A DNA stretch of 64,000 nucleotides from Burkholderiales bacterium (GTDB lineage Bacteria; Pseudomonadota; Gammaproteobacteria; Burkholderiales; Burkholderiaceae_C): the NCBI GenBank assembly GCA_016192425.1, contig JACPUE010000052.1, positions 1 to 64,000 of the forward strand, given 5' to 3'. Position 1 is the first letter of the stretch. Every line of letters starts with the position of its first letter. The position numbers and the translations under genes were made by a program. The notes beneath the pieces were generated by a model. The model worked only from the letters and a program-made list of their open reading frames with translations. It was not told where the DNA came from and made no database searches. Below are positions 35,904 through 44,780 of this stretch, in pieces.

Positions 35904-36249
35904 ATGTCCCTTGCTGCCAACGCCGTCGTCGCGCTGATCGGGCTGCTCCACGTCTACATCCTGGTGCTGGAGATGTTCCTCTGGGACAAACCCGCCGGGC
36001 GCCGCGCCTTTGGCATGACGCAGGAAATGGCCACGGCCACCAAGACGATGGCAGCCAACCAGGGGCTCTATGGCGGCAGGCCTGTTCTGGGGGCTGTGGC
36101 TGGGCGGCGCGGGCCTATCCATCAAGGTGTTCTTTTTGCTCTGCGTGCTGGCTGCGGGCCTGTACGGCGCCGCCACGGCCAGCCGCAAGATTTTGTTCAT
36201 TCAGGCCGTGCCAGCCGCCATCGGACTGGCGCTGCTGGCACTGGCTTGA
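35904..36249 (+). pseudogene. DUF1304 membrane protein, frameshifted
   Basis: The first 57 codons give a normal DUF1304 start (MSLAANAVVALIGLLHVYI, FLWDKPAGRRAFGM, MAANQGLYGG). At about 36073 the reading frame is lost, while the next frame continues the family sequence (GLFWGLWLGGAG, SIKVFFLLCVLAAGLYGAAT, PAAIGLALLALA) to TGA at 36247. Restoring an 11-bp gap in the QGLYNGFLAAG-like stretch would give about 118 residues, the family norm. So an 11-bp deletion (or a sequencing error) has broken a four-helix membrane protein gene. Sense in both pieces is intact. Confidence 0.8.
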
Positions 36250-36256
36250 AGCCCGC

Positions 36257-36889
36257 CTATTGCTTGAGCACGTCCGCCCCTGCCGGGGGCTTGAACTGGA
36301 AGGTGGCCGCCGGCAGCTGCGGGTTGGCCTGCAGCTTGGCAAAGCGCAGGGTCGAGCGCTGGCCAAAGCTGTCGAGGATCTCCAGCACCGCCAGTTGCCC
36401 CTCGCGGAAACCCACGCGCACGTTCTGCAACTGCCCTTCCTTGGCCTTGGGAACCGCCTGCACCCACTCCAGGCCGTCCTGTGCGGGGGTAGATTCGAGC
36501 GTGAAGTCGGCGCGCAGCGCCTGCAGGTCGGGCGCCGAGGCCAGCAGCGCCGCGGGCGTGCTGCCCAGGGCCTGCGCCTGCGGGCGCTGGGTGACCTGGT
36601 TCAGGTCCACGTCGTAGAACCAGAGCGTCTGGCCGTCGGCGACGATGGTTTGCTCGAACGGCTTCTGGTACACAAAGCGGAAACGGCCCGGCCGCTGGAA
36701 TTCGAAGCTGCCGCTGGACGTCTTCTGGCGTGCGGCCTGCCCGTCCTTGGGTGGCGTGGTGACCACCTGCGTGAAATCGGCCCGCGCCGATTGCGTGGCC
36801 TTCATGAAGTTTTCAAGGTCTTTCAGGCCATCAGCGCTCGCCCACTGGGCGCAAGCAGCTATCAAAACAGTAGCAATTTTTTTCTTCAC
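36257..36889 (-). CDS. lolA: Outer-membrane lipoprotein carrier protein LolA
   Basis: Periplasmic chaperone that carries lipoproteins from LolCDE to LolB. The 210-residue precursor has a signal peptide (KKKIATVLIAACAQWASA) and typical body: LENFMKATQSARADFTQVV, SSGSFEFQRPGRFRFVYQKPFEQTIVADGQTLWFYD (residues about 60-95, the LolA core) and FRFVY. Start is GTG at 36889 with AGGA five bases upstream. The signal peptide coding region is largely formed by a dispersed repeat copy. It lies directly downstream of ftsK on the same strand (about 180 bp), a widely conserved order. Confidence 0.95.
   Translation of the reverse strand: MKKKIATVLIAACAQWASADGLKDLENFMKATQSARADFTQVVTTPPKDGQAARQKTSSGSFEFQRPGRFRFVYQKPFEQTIVADGQTLWFYDVDLNQVTQRPQAQALGSTPAALLASAPDLQALRADFTLESTPAQDGLEWVQAVPKAKEGQLQNVRVGFREGQLAVLEILDSFGQRSTLRFAKLQANPQLPAATFQFKPPAGADVLKQ
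36849..36877. repeat. Dispersed repeat inside the lolA signal-peptide region
   Basis: A 29-bp segment beginning gcgcaagcagctatcaaaac. It is 28 of 29 identical to the inverted copy at 58269-58297 in rsmB. In lolA it is read as ATVLIAAC-type signal-peptide sequence, in rsmB the other strand is read as AQAAIKTVA. Confidence 0.75.
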
Positions 36890-37002
36890 AAGAGTCCTTC
36901 ATCACGCTTGGGATAACACCTGGTGCTTGAAACGGACGCTGCCCTAGCCAGCAACCGCCGCGCAAGGGCCGCCATCACCTCGCAATCCGTGCGCTGGCGG
37001 TG

Positions 37003-37064
37003 TCCCCCTTCCACATCGCGCAGCGATGTCAGAGAAGGGGGAAGGCGCGCAGCGCCTCAGGGGG
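37003..37064. repeat. GC-rich intergenic palindromic repeat, copy 2
   Basis: Between ftsK and lolA. Contains tcccccttccacatcgcgc, agaagggggaaggcgcgc and ctcaggggga; the reverse complement has the same block order as 2796-2857. Several nested hairpins are possible (ccccctt/aaggggg; gcgcgc). Confidence 0.6.
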
Positions 37065-37068
37065 ATGC

Positions 37069-39402
37069 TCACTCCCGAGCGGGAACCAGCACTTCGCGCT
37101 GGCCGCTGGCGGTGAGGGCGCTGACCAGGCCGGCTTTTTCCATGTCTTCCAGCAGCCGCGCCGAGCGGTTGTAGCCGATGCGCAGCTTGCGCTGCACGTA
37201 GGAGATGCTGGCCTTGCGGTCTTTGAGCACCACCTCCACGGCCTGGTCGTACATGGGGTCTTTCTCGCCGCCTTCGCCCCCACCGTCCAGGGACAGATCA
37301 CCCTCGCCGTCGATGGTTCCGCCTTCAAGCACGCCTTCGATGTAGTCAGGCTCGCCCTGTTCCTTGAGGTAGTGCACCACGCGGTGCACTTCATCGTCGC
37401 TCACGAAAGCGCCGTGCACCCGGATCGGCAGGCCGGTACCGCTGGCCATGTAGAGCATGTCGCCCATGCCCAGCAGCGCCTCGGCGCCCATCTGGTCGAG
37501 GATGGTGCGGCTGTCGATCTTGGAGCCCACCGAGAACGCGATGCGCGTGGGGATGTTGGCCTTGATGAGGCCGGTGATCACGTCCACGCTGGGGCGCTGC
37601 GTGGCCAGGATGAGGTGGATGCCCGCCGCGCGCGCCTTCTGCGCCAGGCGGGCGATGAGTTCCTCGATCTTCTTGCCCACCACCATCATCAGGTCGGCCA
37701 ACTCGTCGATGACGACCACGATGTGCGGCAGGCGTGCCAGCGGCTCAGGCTGCTCGGGCGTGAGGCTGAAGGGGTTGGGAATGGATTCCTCGCGCGCCGC
37801 AGCGTCATCGATTTTGGTGTTGTAGCCCGCCAGGTTGCGCACGCCCAGTTTGCTCATGAGCTTGTAGCGCCGCTCCATCTCGCCCACGCACCAGTTCAGG
37901 CCGTGCGCGGCCTGCTTCATGTCGGTGACCACGGGCGCCAGCAAGTGCGGGATGCCCTCGTAGACCGACATTTCCAGCATCTTGGGGTCGATCATCAGGA
38001 GGCGCACGTCCTTGGCTTCGGCCTTGTAGAGCAGCGAGAGGATCATGGCGTTGATACCCACCGACTTGCCCGAGCCCGTGGTACCGGCCACCAGCACGTG
38101 CGGCATCTTGGCCAGGTCGGCCACCACGGGGTTGCCCACGATGTCCTTGCCCAGGCCCATGGTCAGCAGGCTCTTGGCCTCGTTGTACACCTGCGAGCCC
38201 AGGATTTCGCTGAGCTTGATGGTCTGGCGCTTGGCATTGGGCAGCTCCAGCGCCATGGTGGTCTTGCCCGGAATCGTCTCGACCACGCGGATGGACACCA
38301 GGCTCAAACTGCGCGCCAGGTCCTTGGCCAGGTTGACCACCTGCGAACCCTTGACGCCCGTGGCGGGCTCGATCTCGTAGCGTGTGATCACCGGGCCGGG
38401 CATGGCGGCCACCACGGTCACGTCCACGCCAAAGTCCTTGAGCTTTTTCTCGATGAGGCGGCTGGTCATGCCCAGGGTCTCGGCAGACACCACCTCCTTG
38501 TGCTGCGCCGCGCCGTCGAGCAGGTCCACCTGCGGCAGGCGGCTGTCGGGCATCTCGGAGAACAGGGGCTTCTGCCGTTCCTTGGCCACGCGGGTGCTCT
38601 GGGGCACCTCGACCAGCACCGGCTCGATGATCTGCACCGGCTGCGGGTGCTGCACCTCGATCTCCTGGCGCTCCTCGAACACCACTTCTTCGCGCTCGCG
38701 CGCAGCACGTTTGCCCTCGGCCAGGTCCTTGGCCACCTCGCGCCGCGCCCGGCCGGACTGCACCAGCGCCTCGATGCGCGCGCCCAGCGCCTCGGCCAAG
38801 TACCCCCACGAGAAGCCGAACACCAGCGCCACCGCAGCCACCACCAGCACAATGCCCACCAGCCCCGAGCCGGTGAAGCCCAGCCACTGCATCGTGGCGG
38901 GCCCCAGCAGATAGCCCAGCAAGCCGCCGGCATGGCCGGGCAGGGCCGACTCGAAACGGTACAGGCGCGACCATTCCAGCGCCGTGCTGGCACACAGCAG
39001 CAGCGCCAGCCCCCCCCAGAACAGCATGCGCCCCCACCAGGCGGGCCGCTCAGCAACCGGGCTGCGCGGGGCCTCGCTCGCCCGCATCCAGCGCGCCAGG
39101 GCCGCCAGCCAGGCGTACACGGCCGCCACCACGCCCCACCACACCGAAAAGCCCAGCGCAAAGTAGCTGCCATCGGCCAGCCAGGCACCCAGCCGCCCCG
39201 CCCAGTTGCGCACCACCCCGGTACCAGCCCCGGAGGTGGACCAGGCCGCATCCTGCGGCGAATAGCTCAGCAAGGCCAGCAGCCACAGCGTCAGCGCCAG
39301 CAAGCCCAGCGCCAGGCCCGCCTCCTGCCCCAGGCGGGGCACGGTGCGGGGAGGAGATTTGTCCGAGGAAGACGCTTTCAGGGTGTTGAGCGAATAGGTC
39401 AT
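37069..39402 (-). CDS. ftsK: DNA translocase FtsK
   Basis: Septum-anchored translocase that pumps the terminus region and activates XerCD at dif. The 777-residue protein has four N-terminal hydrophobic helices (within residues 25-180), a short charged linker (about 195-260), the RecA-like motor with Walker [13 protein letters not shown] (about 445-456) and Walker [11 protein letters not shown], and the winged-helix gamma domain ([24 protein letters not shown], about 725-748). The linker is much shorter than in E. coli FtsK (1329 residues), as usual in Burkholderiales. Start ATG at 39402. Confidence 0.97.
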   Translation of the reverse strand: MTYSLNTLKASSSDKSPPRTVPRLGQEAGLALGLLALTLWLLALLSYSPQDAAWSTSGAGTGVVRNWAGRLGAWLADGSYFALGFSVWWGVVAAVYAWLAALARWMRASEAPRSPVAERPAWWGRMLFWGGLALLLCASTALEWSRLYRFESALPGHAGGLLGYLLGPATMQWLGFTGSGLVGIVLVVAAVALVFGFSWGYLAEALGARIEALVQSGRARREVAKDLAEGKRAAREREEVVFEERQEIEVQHPQPVQIIEPVLVEVPQSTRVAKERQKPLFSEMPDSRLPQVDLLDGAAQHKEVVSAETLGMTSRLIEKKLKDFGVDVTVVAAMPGPVITRYEIEPATGVKGSQVVNLAKDLARSLSLVSIRVVETIPGKTTMALELPNAKRQTIKLSEILGSQVYNEAKSLLTMGLGKDIVGNPVVADLAKMPHVLVAGTTGSGKSVGINAMILSLLYKAEAKDVRLLMIDPKMLEMSVYEGIPHLLAPVVTDMKQAAHGLNWCVGEMERRYKLMSKLGVRNLAGYNTKIDDAAAREESIPNPFSLTPEQPEPLARLPHIVVVIDELADLMMVVGKKIEELIARLAQKARAAGIHLILATQRPSVDVITGLIKANIPTRIAFSVGSKIDSRTILDQMGAEALLGMGDMLYMASGTGLPIRVHGAFVSDDEVHRVVHYLKEQGEPDYIEGVLEGGTIDGEGDLSLDGGGEGGEKDPMYDQAVEVVLKDRKASISYVQRKLRIGYNRSARLLEDMEKAGLVSALTASGQREVLVPARE

Positions 39403-39448
39403 AAGTACGGGCGCAAGCTTACCGCATGCCCCCCCGGTGGCACTGGCT

Positions 39449-40144
39449 TCAGCCCAGAGTCTTCAGGGGCGTGCGCAGCAGCGTGATGCCGCTGGGCAGG
39501 GTTTCGATGAAGCCACGGTTTTCCAGGTCTTTCATGACACGGCTGACCATTTCGCGCGAGGCGCCAATGGTCTTGGCCAGATCCTGGCGCGAGACCTTGT
39601 TCTCGATGATCTGCTGCCCCTGTGCATTGGTGTGCGCCTGCTCGATGAGCGCGTGCGCCACGCGGCCATACACGTCCAGCAGGGCCAGCGACTCAATCTT
39701 GCGGTCGGCCTGGCGCAGGCGCTTGACCAGGCCGCGCATCAGCACCAGGCCCATGGAGGCGTTTTCCAGCAGGCAGCGGGTGAACTCCGCACGCCCCAGC
39801 ACCAGCACGTCGGTCTGCACCTCGGCGCGCACGGTGGCGCAATGGGGCTCGTTGTCGATCAGGCTCATTTCCCCCAGGTAGTCGCCCTGCCCCAGCGTGG
39901 CCAGGATCACCTCGCGCCCCCGGCTGTCGGACGCCATGACACGTGCACGCCCCATGAGCAACAGAAACAAGGCATCGGACTTCTGCCCCTGCGCCACCAG
40001 CACCTCGCCGCGCTTGTAGCGCCGCTTGACCACCGCCGAACTCAAGGCCTCTGCCTGCGCCACGGTCAGGCGGGCAAACAAAGGCACTCTGCGCATCAGG
40101 TCCAGGTTGGTCAACATCGCCACGGCAGCATCTCCTGAGGTCAT
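39449..40144 (-). CDS. Crp/Fnr-family transcriptional regulator
   Basis: A 231-residue regulator: N-terminal cyclic-nucleotide-binding-like beta barrel ([38 protein letters not shown]), dimer helix, and a C-terminal winged helix with [32 protein letters not shown] (about 180-210), close to the CRP helix-turn-helix. No FNR cysteine cluster is present. The Arg-Ser of the CRP phosphate-binding cassette is replaced, so a response to cAMP is doubtful. Start is uncertain: 40144, 40156 or 40118. It is divergent from trxB and lies 46 bp upstream of ftsK, the place held by lrp in gammaproteobacteria. Confidence 0.9.
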   Translation of the reverse strand: MTSGDAAVAMLTNLDLMRRVPLFARLTVAQAEALSSAVVKRRYKRGEVLVAQGQKSDALFLLLMGRARVMASDSRGREVILATLGQGDYLGEMSLIDNEPHCATVRAEVQTDVLVLGRAEFTRCLLENASMGLVLMRGLVKRLRQADRKIESLALLDVYGRVAHALIEQAHTNAQGQQIIENKVSRQDLAKTIGASREMVSRVMKDLENRGFIETLPSGITLLRTPLKTLG

Positions 40145-40283
40145 AGGGCCGCCCATTGCAGCGGCTGATTGTTTTTGTCAATGAACGTGACAGCCAGAGT
40201 GCCGGAAGGGTCAAACCGTACTTGGTTGATACTAGCGGCCTTGATCTCCAATGGAGTGGCAGCGTGCCACCCCTGCGCCATAA

Positions 40284-41258
<975 letters not shown>

Positions 41259-41447
41259 CCACACGGCCCCAAAAGCCGCCCGCCACGGATGCGCTACAAT
41301 AGCAGGCTTTGCTGCGTCAAGGGCTCGTGAGAGCCGCAGCAGCATGGGGCTACCGCCACCCTTTTCATGGCGAGGTGAGGCCAGAGCGAGACCAGTCACC
41401 GCAAGGTGCAAGGTCGCCAGTGACGGCTGTTTTTCGGAGTGTCCACA

Positions 41448-41681
41448 ATGGCACGCGTATGTGACGTAACGGGCAAGAAGCCCATGGTCGGGAACAATGT
41501 TTCCCACGCCAACAACAAAACCAAGCGCCGGTTCCTGCCGAACCTGCAATACCGCCGTTTCTGGGTCGAGAGCGAAAACCGTTGGGTGCGTCTGCGCGTT
41601 TCCAGCGCTGCCCTGCGCCTGATCGACAAGAATGGCATCGACTCCGTGCTCGCAGACCTGCGCGCACGCGGCCAGGCTTAA
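41448..41681 (+). CDS. rpmB: 50S ribosomal protein L28
   Basis: A 77-residue protein: [29 protein letters not shown] at the start and [27 protein letters not shown] later are standard L28. A GTG nine bases upstream is open in frame but has no merit, as the family starts MARVC. A 189-bp leader follows trxB and contains TACAAT (41295-41300) as a possible -10 box. Confidence 0.97.
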   Translation: MARVCDVTGKKPMVGNNVSHANNKTKRRFLPNLQYRRFWVESENRWVRLRVSSAALRLIDKNGIDSVLADLRARGQA

Positions 41682-41692
41682 GGAGAAGCACC

Positions 41693-41863
41693 ATGGCAAG
41701 CAAAGGCGGACGCGACAAGATCAAGCTGGTGTCCACGGCCGACACCGGCCACTTCTACACCACCACCAAGAACAAGAAGACCATGCCCGACAAGATGTCG
41801 ATCATGAAGTTCGACCCCAAGGCGCGCAAGCACGTCGAGTACAAGGAAGCCAAGCTGAAGTGA
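41693..41863 (+). CDS. rpmG: 50S ribosomal protein L33
   Basis: A 56-residue protein: [29 protein letters not shown] is L33; no zinc cysteines (the C-minus type). AAGGAG lies just before ATG, 11 bp after rpmB, the conserved rpmBG pair. Confidence 0.97.
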   Translation: MASKGGRDKIKLVSTADTGHFYTTTKNKKTMPDKMSIMKFDPKARKHVEYKEAKLK

Positions 41864-41885
41864 TTCGGCAGGGTTCCTGAACAAA

Positions 41886-41918
41886 AAAACCGCCCGGTGC
41901 AGACCGGGCGGTTTTTTT
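41886..41918. terminator. Bidirectional rho-independent terminator
   Basis: aaccgcccggt-gcag-related loop-accgggcggtt with seven T after it and seven A before it. It serves rpmBG from the left and the pilus cluster from the right. Confidence 0.9.
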
Positions 41919-41955
41919 ATGGGCCGAAGGCAGCGCGCCAGGGCGCTGCGAGGCA

Positions 41956-42639
41956 TCAGGTGAGGTCGCGGCAGACGGTGTAGGTCTGGGATTCGTTATA
42001 GGCAGCTGCAGCGCCAGCAGGAACCGCATTGTTGGCGCCCTGGGTAGCACGGAACGAACCGTTGTTAGGCTGCCCGTCATCCAGTTGCACATCCAGTGCC
42101 GCTGCCGCCTTGCCCGGCACGTTGCCCAGACACACCATTACACGGGCGGCAGGCCGCCCCTGCACGGCCACGTTGGTCACCCCCAAGCGCCCACCCCAAG
42201 CATTCACCGGGAGTGCATTCGCCCCCACGTCGCCCGGGTTTCCGGTAATGAAGCCAGATGCCCGCAAGTGCTGGAAGAATGCAACGCTTTCGGCACCAGC
42301 CCCACTGAAGGTCTGCGCCGCAGTGATGGTTAACACGCCATCATTGTTGCCAGCGGTGATACCCGCTGTCGTCCACTGCCCGCCACGCGCAGTCAGCGTA
42401 CCGATCGGCCCATCGTCCCCCGGCAGCTTGCGGTAACGATCCAGATAGCTGTTGTACGCCGCCACAATGCCGTTCATGTCGTTGGCCGCATTCTTGACGC
42501 GCCCGTTCTCGATCAGTTCCTGGCCCTTGAGCACGCCGCCCAGCAGCAGGCCGATGATGACCAGAACGATGGCGATTTCCACCAGCGTGAAGCCGGACTG
42601 GGCCTTGCGGCCCGCGCGGCGCATGGGAAGTGATTGCAT
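41956..42639 (-). CDS. Type IV pilin (prepilin) of the MSHA-like cluster
   Basis: A 227-residue prepilin. The leader ends KAQSG and the mature protein begins FTLVEIAIVLVIIGLLLGGVLK, with the required Gly at -1, Phe +1 and Glu +5 for PilD-type processing and methylation. The globular part has NAANDMNGIVAAYNSYLDRYRKLPGD and a C-terminal Cys (TVCRDLT) that can pair with VCLG. AGGAG precedes ATG at 42639; the longer frame starting at 42684 lacks one. Last gene of the cluster. Whether it is the major pilin is inferred from its small size and the position after a fresh ribosome-binding site. Confidence 0.85.
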   Translation of the reverse strand: MQSLPMRRAGRKAQSGFTLVEIAIVLVIIGLLLGGVLKGQELIENGRVKNAANDMNGIVAAYNSYLDRYRKLPGDDGPIGTLTARGGQWTTAGITAGNNDGVLTITAAQTFSGAGAESVAFFQHLRASGFITGNPGDVGANALPVNAWGGRLGVTNVAVQGRPAARVMVCLGNVPGKAAAALDVQLDDGQPNNGSFRATQGANNAVPAGAAAAYNESQTYTVCRDLT

Positions 42640-42693
42640 CGATGAATCTCCTGTTAACAAACGGCAGGCAACCCCAGCGGCCACCCATGTAAC

Positions 42694-43833
42694 TTATTGT
42701 GCAGAGGCATGGGGGCCAGCAACAGTCAAATTTCTTGACGCTTCGGTGTCTGTGCGCTTTGGCAAGGCCAGCGGAACGCGCAGCACAAACACGACGCCCT
42801 GGGCTTCTTCGCTGGCCTGCAGGTCGCCCCCCGCATCGCGCAGCGAGCGCCGCGCCTGGTACAGCCCCATGCCCGAGCCCGTGGGCGACTTGAGCGGCTC
42901 GAACGCCCTGCGCGGCCACGGTGTGGCCAGGCGCGGGGTGTGCAGGCGCGCTTGCAGGGCGCCCTCGTGCACCGTGCATTCGCAACGCAGCGGCACACCC
43001 CCATGGCGGGCACCACTGTCGCGTGCGAGGTTGGAAAAAATATTGTCCAGCGCACGCTCCAAGGCCAGGGCCTGGGCAGGCTCCAGCACCAGTGGCGGCA
43101 TCGCGCTGCCCTCGCCCGTGCCCATGTCGATGGCCAGGCCCGCCAGTTCGGCAGCGTTTTGCAGCAGGTCCAGGGCCTGGACGGGCGGTTCTTCCTGGGC
43201 GGGCGCCTGCGTTGGCGCCTCGGTCGCAGCCAGCAGCTTGTGCGCGCGCGCCTGCAGCAAGGGCGCCTGGCGCTGCAGGCGTTGCGCCAGGCGCGGGAGC
43301 TGATCGGGCGTGGCGGCGCCAAACTCCTCGGCCAGCAGGCCCACCCATTGGGCGAGGTTGCGCATGTCGTGCTGCCAATACAGCTGCACCTGCGCACGCT
43401 GCGCCAGCGCCACGGCCACGGCCTGGGTGCGTTCGCGCATGCGCGAAAGCCAGGTTTGCGCAAACACGTCCAGCACGGCCAGCGCCAGCACCCGCGCTTC
43501 GTCGGTGCGCGCCACGTCGGCCCAGCGCAGCTCGATCTGGCAATCCGGCCCGGCGCTGAGCGCCTGGCGCGGCCAGTGGTCCGACAGCGGCTGCCCCCAT
43601 TGGCCGCGCACCGCGTCGCCAAACCACACACCCTCCCAGGCAATGCCCGCAATGCCAGAGCGCTCCAGGATGGGCCAGGCGCGCTCGGGCCAGCGCAGCG
43701 GGTGCATGTCTGCAGGCAGGGCCAGCAGCTCGGCCAGGCAGCGGCGCACGCGCCGGCCGCGGTGCCACACCGCCCAGGCGGCCAGCAGCAGCACCAGCCC
43801 CAGGGCCACCAGCATCCAGGGCAGTGAATTCAT
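42694..43833 (-). CDS. Sensor histidine kinase of the pilus cluster
   Basis: A 379-residue kinase with one N-terminal membrane helix (SLPWMLVALGLVLLLAAWAVW) and no clear periplasmic domain. The phosphoacceptor region is YWQHDMRNLAQWVGLL (His about residue 183), an HDxxN-type H-box like that of NtrB/PrsK-type kinases. The ATPase part shows LDNIFSNLARDSGA (N-box) and SPTGSGMGLYQARRSL (G-box). It overlaps the regulator gene by four bases (ATGA), so the pair is co-translated and cognate. The signal is unknown; the small membrane protein encoded just upstream might be a partner (inference). Confidence 0.87.
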   Translation of the reverse strand: MNSLPWMLVALGLVLLLAAWAVWHRGRRVRRCLAELLALPADMHPLRWPERAWPILERSGIAGIAWEGVWFGDAVRGQWGQPLSDHWPRQALSAGPDCQIELRWADVARTDEARVLALAVLDVFAQTWLSRMRERTQAVAVALAQRAQVQLYWQHDMRNLAQWVGLLAEEFGAATPDQLPRLAQRLQRQAPLLQARAHKLLAATEAPTQAPAQEEPPVQALDLLQNAAELAGLAIDMGTGEGSAMPPLVLEPAQALALERALDNIFSNLARDSGARHGGVPLRCECTVHEGALQARLHTPRLATPWPRRAFEPLKSPTGSGMGLYQARRSLRDAGGDLQASEEAQGVVFVLRVPLALPKRTDTEASRNLTVAGPHASAQ

Positions 43834-44516
43834 GCGCTGGTTCCTGGGTCGGCATCTGGCGACGCCTGGCGCTGGATGCCGAACTTCTTCATGTGGTAGT
43901 AAAGCTGCTCCCGCTCCAGCCCCAGGGCGCGGGCAGCGGCGGCCACGTTGAAGCCGTTGCTGCCCAGCACATGGCGGATGAGCTGCTCGGCCACCTGGTC
44001 GCTGGCCTCGCGCACGCCCTCGGACAACTGGGCGGACACCGACAGATGCAGCCGCCCCTGGGCCCACAGCTCCTGCTGGCGCAGGGAGAACCACGCCGCG
44101 CGCTCCAGTGCCTGGCGCAGCACAGCCGCCGTCACGGGCTTGGTCAGAAAGTCGAAGGCGCCCGCGTGCACCGCCTGCTGGCCTACGGCCTTTTCGTGCT
44201 GGCCGGTGAGCACGATGGCATGCAGCACCGGCCACTGCGCCACCAGTTGCGACAGCAGCAGCAAGCCTTCATCGGGGCGGCTGGGGCGCGGCGGCAGCCC
44301 CATGTCCAGCAGCGCCACACAGGCCTGGCCCTTGGGGACTTCGCGCTCCAGCAACTGCAGCGCCTGGCTGCGGTCGTGCGCCACCAGCACCGGCCAGCCC
44401 TCATCCTGCAAAGACTGCGCCACCCAATCCGAGAGTACCGGATCGTCCTCGACCCAGAGCACGGGGCAGCGGCCCGGCGCCTGCGCGGGCGGCGGTGCGG
44501 GGGCGGCCTCAGTCAT
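43830..44516 (-). CDS. Response regulator, receiver plus Fis-type DNA-binding domain
   Basis: A 228-residue regulator. The receiver has VLWVEDDPVLSDWV (acidic pocket), phosphoacceptor Asp in ALLDMGLP, Thr in IVLTGQ and Lys in FLTKPV. The C terminus (LIRHVLGSNGFNVAAAARALGLEREQLYYHMKKFGI, residues about 180-214) is a Fis/NtrC-type helix-turn-helix. The sigma-54 AAA+ domain that normally lies between is missing, making it an ActR/RegA-like architecture. The N terminus before the receiver is Pro/Ala-rich. Probable role: control of the pilus operon in which it sits (inference). Confidence 0.88.
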   Translation of the reverse strand: MTEAAPAPPPAQAPGRCPVLWVEDDPVLSDWVAQSLQDEGWPVLVAHDRSQALQLLEREVPKGQACVALLDMGLPPRPSRPDEGLLLLSQLVAQWPVLHAIVLTGQHEKAVGQQAVHAGAFDFLTKPVTAAVLRQALERAAWFSLRQQELWAQGRLHLSVSAQLSEGVREASDQVAEQLIRHVLGSNGFNVAAAARALGLEREQLYYHMKKFGIQRQASPDADPGTSA

Positions 44517-44769
44517 GGTCGCCCAGCAAGGCAGCCACTGTGGGGCCAATGGCCACGGCAAAGCCGACAAACAACAGCACGAATCCCCCTACCACGCGCA
44601 GCAGCAGCCATTCGCTGGCGGTATCTGCCGACACCGCCAGGCTGGCGTACCCCGCCAGCAACAGCAACAGGCCCGCCACCTGCTGCCAGCGGCGGCGCTG
44701 CTTGCGCGTGCGCAAGGCCCGGTGCAGGCTGGCGCGGGTGTAGGCGGAGTCTTCAAAGTCCTGGGGCAT
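44509..44769 (-). CDS. Small membrane protein in the pilus cluster
   Basis: An 86-residue protein: basic N-terminal third (ASLHRALRTRKQRRRW) and two hydrophobic helices (VAGLLLLLAGYASLAV; LLLRVVGGFVLLFVGFAVAIG). It overlaps the response-regulator start by 8 bp. Not recognised. By position it may assist the kinase or the pilus platform, but nothing in the sequence proves it. Confidence 0.65.
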   Translation of the reverse strand: MPQDFEDSAYTRASLHRALRTRKQRRRWQQVAGLLLLLAGYASLAVSADTASEWLLLRVVGGFVLLFVGFAVAIGPTVAALLGDHD

Positions 44770-44780
44770 GGCCAGCCCCT

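Noticed and set aside
37000-39486. An 828-codon frame opposite ftsK
   Set aside because: Rich in His/Arg/Gln as expected from an antisense frame; the minus strand encodes complete FtsK motifs.
40166-40185. FNR/CRP-like site gattgtttttgtcaat in the trxB upstream region
   Set aside because: Only half sites attg/caat match and the spacing is wrong for TTGAT-N4-ATCAA; too weak to list as a feature.
41439-41681. GTG start three codons upstream of rpmB
   Set aside because: L28 proteins start MARVC; the ATG at 41448 matches.
42694-44516. PilS/PilR identity for the pilus two-component pair
   Set aside because: PilR has a sigma-54 AAA+ domain and PilS has several membrane helices; both are missing here.
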